This document shows, in pieces, positions 31,958 to 35,498 of a stretch of 35,498 nt of DNA; the stretch's first letter is position 1, and each line of letters begins with the position of its first letter. Where the stretch lies: positions 42,848 to 78,345 of the forward strand of contig CAJTRW010000004.1 of assembly GCA_910578765.1 (NCBI GenBank). The letters are read 5' to 3'. The position numbers were made by a program, and so were the translations under genes. Under the pieces are notes generated by a model. It saw nothing but the letters and a program-made list of their open reading frames with translations. It was not told where the DNA came from and ran no database searches. This DNA comes from an uncultured Christensenella sp. (GTDB lineage: Bacteria; Bacillota; Clostridia; Christensenellales; Borkfalkiaceae).

Positions 31958-34168
31958 ATAGTAATTGATAAGACAACCTGACGCGATTATCTCTCTTTCT
32001 TTGTCGGTTAACGGGAACAGTCCGAGAACTATATTTTGCGTCTTCCCGTCCGATATGCGCTTTGCGTTGACGTAACCGTCACCGTTGCGCACAGTACTTA
32101 AAACATCTTCTATATAGATATAATCTCCCGTTTTAAAATCGAATTCCCCGCACGTAAACGGCAACATGCCCCAGTTTATAAGGTTTGAACGGTAACGCTT
32201 TGTTGCATATGCCTCCGCAATATTCGCAATACCGCCCAACACTCTTTGACATGACGCCGCCTGTTCCCTTGCCGAACCGTCGCCAGGGCGGCGCGCCGCG
32301 ATACAGCTGCCGTAAAGAGTGTCCGCGGGCGGCATGAAGTTTATTTCTTTAAGCACGCTTTCGGGAAGCTTGCCGCTGCGCCTACGCTCAGACTCATCCG
32401 CCTTTACGATTTCCGCACGCATTACGTAGTCAGGATCTTTTCGGGAAAGAGTAAATTCAGCAAGTTTTAACGGGTTGGAACGGTAAGACGAAGTTTCACC
32501 CGAGGGAATAAGCTCGTCAGTTGTAGTTACGGAATCGGACAAAACGCTTACTACTTTCAAAAGAAGATTTTTACCGAGCGCAATCTGTTGAGGCCAATCG
32601 GCAATATTCGGACCGTAAACCAATTGTTCGTCCGGCTTAGGTTTTCCGTAGCCGCAATACACGCGGTTTTCGTATATAGTTTTATCAAAATAATATTTTT
32701 TAATATTGCCGTCGAAGTCCGTTTCCGTCGCGGGAGTCAGAACGCCTCCGTTCGCCGCCGTAGCCGCAATAGAGCGGGCGTCCATCAACGCGACCGCGGA
32801 AAGCTGTCCCTCCGTCGGCTTCGAGCCTTCCCTGTTTTCGAAATTGCGGGTGACGTGACGGACCGAAAGCCCGTTATTGGCGGGCGTGTCGCCGGCGCCG
32901 AAGCACGGACCGCAAAAAGCCGTTTTTATTATTGCACCCGAACTTACAAGCGGCGAAATGTAGCCGTTGTCCGAAAGGCACTTGTAAACGGGTTGGCTTT
33001 GCGGATAAACGCTAAGCTCGAACCCGCCGCAGCCGCAGCTTTTGCCGCGCAGTATTTCACAAGCTTCGGCTAAATTTTCATAACTGCCGCCCGCACAACC
33101 GGCGATTATTCCCTGATTTACCAAAACTTTTCCGTTTTTGATTTTATCGCGCAAGCCGAAACCGCCGCCCTTTATAAGCTTATTTCCGTCTTTTTCCGCT
33201 TCGTAAAGTATATCGGCGGCGTTATCTATGAAATGTTTAAGCGTAAACGCATTCGACGGGTGAAAAGGAAGCGCTATCATAGGTTCTACAGAGGATAAAT
33301 CTATTACGACGGCGCCGTCGTAATAGGCGGTTTTGCCTACTTTCATTTGCTTATAATCCGCGGCTCTGCCGTGCAGGGCAAAAAATTCCTCAGTTATTTC
33401 GTCTGTCTCCCATATACTCGAAAGACACGCCGTTTCGGTCGTCATAACGTCTATGCCGCAACGGAAATCCATTGAAAGATTTCCTATCCCGGGACCGATG
33501 AATTCCAAAATTTTATTTTTTACGAACGCGTTTTTGAAAACGGCGCCGACAAGGGCGATAGCCACGTCGTGCGGACCTACGCCTTTACGCGGTTTGCCCG
33601 TCAGGTAAACGGCGATAACTTCGGGACGTTTAATGTCGTAGGTTTGACGCAACAACTGTTTAACCAGCTCCGGTCCCCCTTCGCCGACAGCCAAAGTGCC
33701 CAGCGCGCCGTAACGCGTGTGACTGTCCGAACCGAGTATCATAGCGCCGCAGCGCGCCTGCATCTCACGCATGTACTGATGGATTACGGCAATATGCGGC
33801 GGCACGTAATTACCGCCGTATTTTTTTGCCGCGGAAAAACCGAAAGCATGGTCGTCCGCGTTTACCGTACCTCCGACCGCACAAAGAGAGTTGTGGCAGT
33901 TGGTAAGCGTATACGGTAACGGAAATTCTTCCAAGCCCGAAGCTTTCGCGGTCTGAATTATTCCCACATAAGTTATGTCGTGGGAAACGAGAGCATCGAA
34001 AGAAATTTTCAAATTTTCCCCGTCACCCTTATTATGAGCTTTCAATACCCCGTAAGCAAGCGTATTTTTTTCCGCCGACCGTTTTTCCGCATCGGCAAAA
34101 ACGGTATTTTTTTCTTCAGTAAGTTTACCGTCTATACAGTAAACCCCGCCGTTTATTAACTTTATCAT
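31937..34168 (-). CDS. aconitase-family hydratase, YbhJ-like
   Basis: This 743-residue protein belongs to the aconitase superfamily and most resembles the uncharacterised E. coli YbhJ type (about 750 residues). The three cysteine ligands for a [4Fe-4S] cluster are present: one in AGCAGGSYENL and two in FCGPCFGAGDTP. The substrate-binding ILGSDSHTRYG segment is intact, as is the swivel domain with YGSCIAARRPGDGSAREQAA near 620-645. The true hydroxy-acid substrate is unknown; citrate or isocitrate should not be assumed. The gene is single, with a promoter whose -10 lies six bases before the ATG and no Shine-Dalgarno sequence. Its last codons form half of the shared terminator. Confidence 0.88.
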   Translation of the reverse strand: MIKLINGGVYCIDGKLTEEKNTVFADAEKRSAEKNTLAYGVLKAHNKGDGENLKISFDALVSHDITYVGIIQTAKASGLEEFPLPYTLTNCHNSLCAVGGTVNADDHAFGFSAAKKYGGNYVPPHIAVIHQYMREMQARCGAMILGSDSHTRYGALGTLAVGEGGPELVKQLLRQTYDIKRPEVIAVYLTGKPRKGVGPHDVAIALVGAVFKNAFVKNKILEFIGPGIGNLSMDFRCGIDVMTTETACLSSIWETDEITEEFFALHGRAADYKQMKVGKTAYYDGAVVIDLSSVEPMIALPFHPSNAFTLKHFIDNAADILYEAEKDGNKLIKGGGFGLRDKIKNGKVLVNQGIIAGCAGGSYENLAEACEILRGKSCGCGGFELSVYPQSQPVYKCLSDNGYISPLVSSGAIIKTAFCGPCFGAGDTPANNGLSVRHVTRNFENREGSKPTEGQLSAVALMDARSIAATAANGGVLTPATETDFDGNIKKYYFDKTIYENRVYCGYGKPKPDEQLVYGPNIADWPQQIALGKNLLLKVVSVLSDSVTTTDELIPSGETSSYRSNPLKLAEFTLSRKDPDYVMRAEIVKADESERRRSGKLPESVLKEINFMPPADTLYGSCIAARRPGDGSAREQAASCQRVLGGIANIAEAYATKRYRSNLINWGMLPFTCGEFDFKTGDYIYIEDVLSTVRNGDGYVNAKRISDGKTQNIVLGLFPLTDKEREIIASGCLINYYKNKTAL

Positions 34169-34174
34169 ATTTTC

Positions 34175-34203
34175 ATTTTACATTAACAGTAGCAAATATT
34201 CAA
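34175..34203 (-). promoter_or_regulatory. leaderless-type promoter of the hydratase gene
   Basis: On the minus strand, -35 TTGAAT (34198-34203) and -10 TAAAAT (34175-34180) are 17 bp apart. Only GAAAAT separates the -10 from the ATG at 34168, so transcription should start at or next to the start codon. Confidence 0.75.
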
Positions 34204-34241
34204 CAGATTGACCCGCAAAAAACACAAACGGCAAAAATTTC

Positions 34242-34270
34242 TTGCATTTTGCAAACAATAAAAGTATAAT
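34242..34270 (+). promoter_or_regulatory. leaderless-type promoter of the PH-like gene
   Basis: -35 TTGCAT (34242-34247) and -10 TATAAT (34265-34270) are 17 bp apart. Six bases (TGAATT) separate the -10 from the ATG at 34277. The -35 lies inside a perfect palindrome TTGCATTTTGCAA (34242-34254), a possible operator. Confidence 0.8.
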
Positions 34271-34276
34271 TGAATT

Positions 34277-34759
34277 ATGAAAACTTTCAAATACAGATTT
34301 ACGCGTCTTACGACTGCATTTATTTATATCGGAATTGCCCTGTGCGTAATAGGTCTGGGGGTTAACACATACTCCGTAATAGTCAGCGACATTGCCGCCG
34401 AACCGTATCCGGTATATCCTATTATAAGATTTGTGCTTCTTTACCTTATTCCAGCGATTTTGTTGGTTATTTTAATCAGCCTGCTTATAAGCTCTTATTA
34501 CCGCATAGAAGGAAATATATTAACCACAAGCTTCGGCATAATTAAAAGCAAATATAAGACAGAAGAAATCAACTCAGTAATTTTAGACCGTACCACAAAT
34601 AAACTGAGCGTGTTTTTCAAAAACAACGGATTTATTGTAATTGTAGTAAAAGAAGAATGGTACGACGAATTTATAAACGAACTGTGCAAGGCGAATACGG
34701 CAATAGAATACACCGTAAAGTCCAAAGAAAACAACGACAAAGACGACAAAAAGAAATAA
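34277..34759 (+). CDS. two-TM membrane protein with a bacterial PH-like domain
   Basis: This 160-residue protein has two hydrophobic segments (about 13-38 and 50-74), then a cytosolic domain starting YYRIEGNILTTSFGIIKSKY and continuing to EINSVILDRTTNKLSVFF. That pattern matches bacterial PH-like (bPH) domains found after paired TM helices. The C-terminal tail is a charged Lys/Asp/Asn stretch. Function unknown. It is divergent from the hydratase gene over 108 bp and appears leaderless; no ribosome binding site is present. Confidence 0.75.
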   Translation: MKTFKYRFTRLTTAFIYIGIALCVIGLGVNTYSVIVSDIAAEPYPVYPIIRFVLLYLIPAILLVILISLLISSYYRIEGNILTTSFGIIKSKYKTEEINSVILDRTTNKLSVFFKNNGFIVIVVKEEWYDEFINELCKANTAIEYTVKSKENNDKDDKKK

Positions 34760-34792
34760 AAACAAAATACTTAAAAGCGACGGGTAAAGCAC

Positions 34793-34809
34793 AATTCCCA
34801 TAGGGAATT
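34793..34809. repeat. 17-bp perfect inverted repeat AATTCCCATAGGGAATT
   Basis: Two 7-bp arms with the 3-base centre ATA lie 33 bp after the PH-like gene stop. No T run directly follows. It could be an operator or a short 3' hairpin. The remaining sequence from 34760 to 34849 shows no other feature. Confidence 0.4.
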
Positions 34810-34849
34810 AAATACTAAATTTTTAAGAGTTGTACTTTCAAACGAGAAC

Positions 34850-34883
34850 AAAAGCTCTCGAACGATATGTTCGAGAGCTTTTT
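34850..34883. terminator. bidirectional terminator between PH-like and DUF3592-like genes
   Basis: A 14-bp perfect stem (34850-34863 with 34869-34882) with loop GATAT carries terminal A/T runs on both sides, so it can stop transcription from either direction. It serves the convergent genes on each side. Confidence 0.9.
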
Positions 34884-34920
34884 ACTACAAACTATTTGGA
34901 AGGATAAATTTAAATTTATC

Positions 34921-35454
34921 TTATTCTGTCTTTCGTTTTATGAAAGGTAATTTATCGTAAAAGAATAGCAGATACAATGATAACAGCACGAACATAACAA
35001 ATATTAAGCAGATACACACTATTCCCCAAGCCAACTGCGTATTTGCGTTTACATCTTTACCGTAACTTACTGCCCAACAAACACCTTTATTGCCGTGTCT
35101 TATTTCGCCGATATAAATTTCGACTTTTTCACCTATGCGTTGTTCATCAAGTGCTGTTTGTGTGTAGTCATAGTAACTTCCTTTTCCGCAAGCACATTCG
35201 TATATTATTCCATTTTCATCGACATAACGGCATATCAAGTCGTAAGCTCCTCTCGATAAGCTACGTTTTTGAAGATAGACAATTTCCGCTTCCGCCGTAA
35301 CGCCACGGTTTATTGCCTTTTGAATTTTTAAGCAGTCCGAATAGCTTATAAACATAAGAGTAGCAACGAATATAAAAATTAAATTTACGATTGTAAACAA
35401 TATGCTGCCTTTTATACCGAGCGGTGAAATTCTTTTGTTAGACTTATCTTTCAT
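34921..35454 (-). CDS. two-TM protein with extracytoplasmic domain (DUF3592-like)
   Basis: This 177-residue protein has a basic N-terminus, a first TM segment at about 16-38, an external domain (about 40-140) and a second TM at about 143-168, followed by a basic tail. The external part, AEAEIVYLQKRSLSRGAYDL then GEKVEIYIG, resembles DUF3592, a beta-rich family of unknown function. It contains two cysteines (ECACGKG). GGAG precedes the ATG at 35454 and a TATAAT lies at 35491-35496 near the window edge. Confidence 0.65.
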   Translation of the reverse strand: MKDKSNKRISPLGIKGSILFTIVNLIFIFVATLMFISYSDCLKIQKAINRGVTAEAEIVYLQKRSLSRGAYDLICRYVDENGIIYECACGKGSYYDYTQTALDEQRIGEKVEIYIGEIRHGNKGVCWAVSYGKDVNANTQLAWGIVCICLIFVMFVLLSLYLLFFYDKLPFIKRKTE

Positions 35455-35490
35455 AACTTACTCCGCTAAATTACTGTTTATCGTACAATC

Positions 35491-35496
35491 ATTATA
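35491..35496 (-). promoter_or_regulatory. -10 box of the DUF3592-like gene
   Basis: A perfect TATAAT on the minus strand lies 36 bp before the ATG. The -35 box would fall outside the window. This gene, unlike its neighbour, has a leader with a GGAG site. Confidence 0.55.
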
Positions 35497-35498
35497 TC

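Overview
The window looks like chromosomal DNA from an anaerobic, low-to-mid-GC Firmicute, most likely an uncultured Clostridia lineage. The grounds are the gene order ispG–polC position–rimP–nusA–ylxR–ylxQ–infB–rbfA–nrnA–truB–ribF, GGAGG-type ribosome binding sites, a single-chain PurL/PurQ FGAM synthase, an Fe-S type PurF, and a TM1266-family protein of the [FeFe]-hydrogenase type. No species can be named from sequence alone. I saw no rRNA, tRNA, CRISPR array, prophage or insertion sequence. Nearly all genes run leftwards (minus strand); four small or accessory genes run rightwards. No gene-free stretch exceeds about 300 bases.

Layout, left to right. 1-1,929: a rightward ferritin-like protein converging on a leftward DUF5662 gene, with a shared terminator. 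1,972-16,009: an information-processing block read leftwards: ispG, a PolC-derived exonuclease, rimP, nusA, rnpM (ylxR), ylxQ, infB, rbfA, nrnA, truB, ribF, a DUF3267 membrane protein, an endonuclease IV-like protein, an M24 peptidase, efp and dtd. Good promoters precede rimP and the M24 peptidase. 16,054-27,611: a nine-gene leftward operon for IMP synthesis, purE-C-F-M-N-H-D-L, ending in nrdR. 27,665-28,677: a small DUF1294 membrane protein and mscL. 28,751-31,448: a leftward four-gene unit of a TM1266-like regulator and an ABC importer (binding lipoprotein, permease, ATPase). 31,615-35,454: a small lipoprotein, a YbhJ-like aconitase-family hydratase, a PH-like membrane protein and a two-TM protein.

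The most striking observations are these. (i) The ABC binding lipoprotein appears circularly permuted: the half that is normally C-terminal directly follows the signal peptide, and the normal N-terminal half ends the protein. (ii) The gene in the polC position keeps the PolC N-terminal region, OB fold and an intact DEDDh exonuclease but lacks a PHP domain and the whole polymerase. (iii) Two genes (hydratase and PH-like protein) have near-consensus promoters whose -10 box lies exactly 6 nt before the ATG, and two more have a -10-like box at that spacing, suggesting leaderless mRNAs. (iv) The TM1266 leader can form two mutually exclusive pairings and carries a direct repeat at its start. (v) The ferritin-like protein contains three Glu-30-(E/D)xxH modules.

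Functionally, the left block covers ribosome maturation, translation initiation and elongation, RNA turnover and cofactor supply. The purine operon makes IMP from PRPP and is physically tied to control of ribonucleotide reductase through nrdR. The ABC/TM1266 unit may serve hydrogenase maturation or a related cofactor need; that role is inference.
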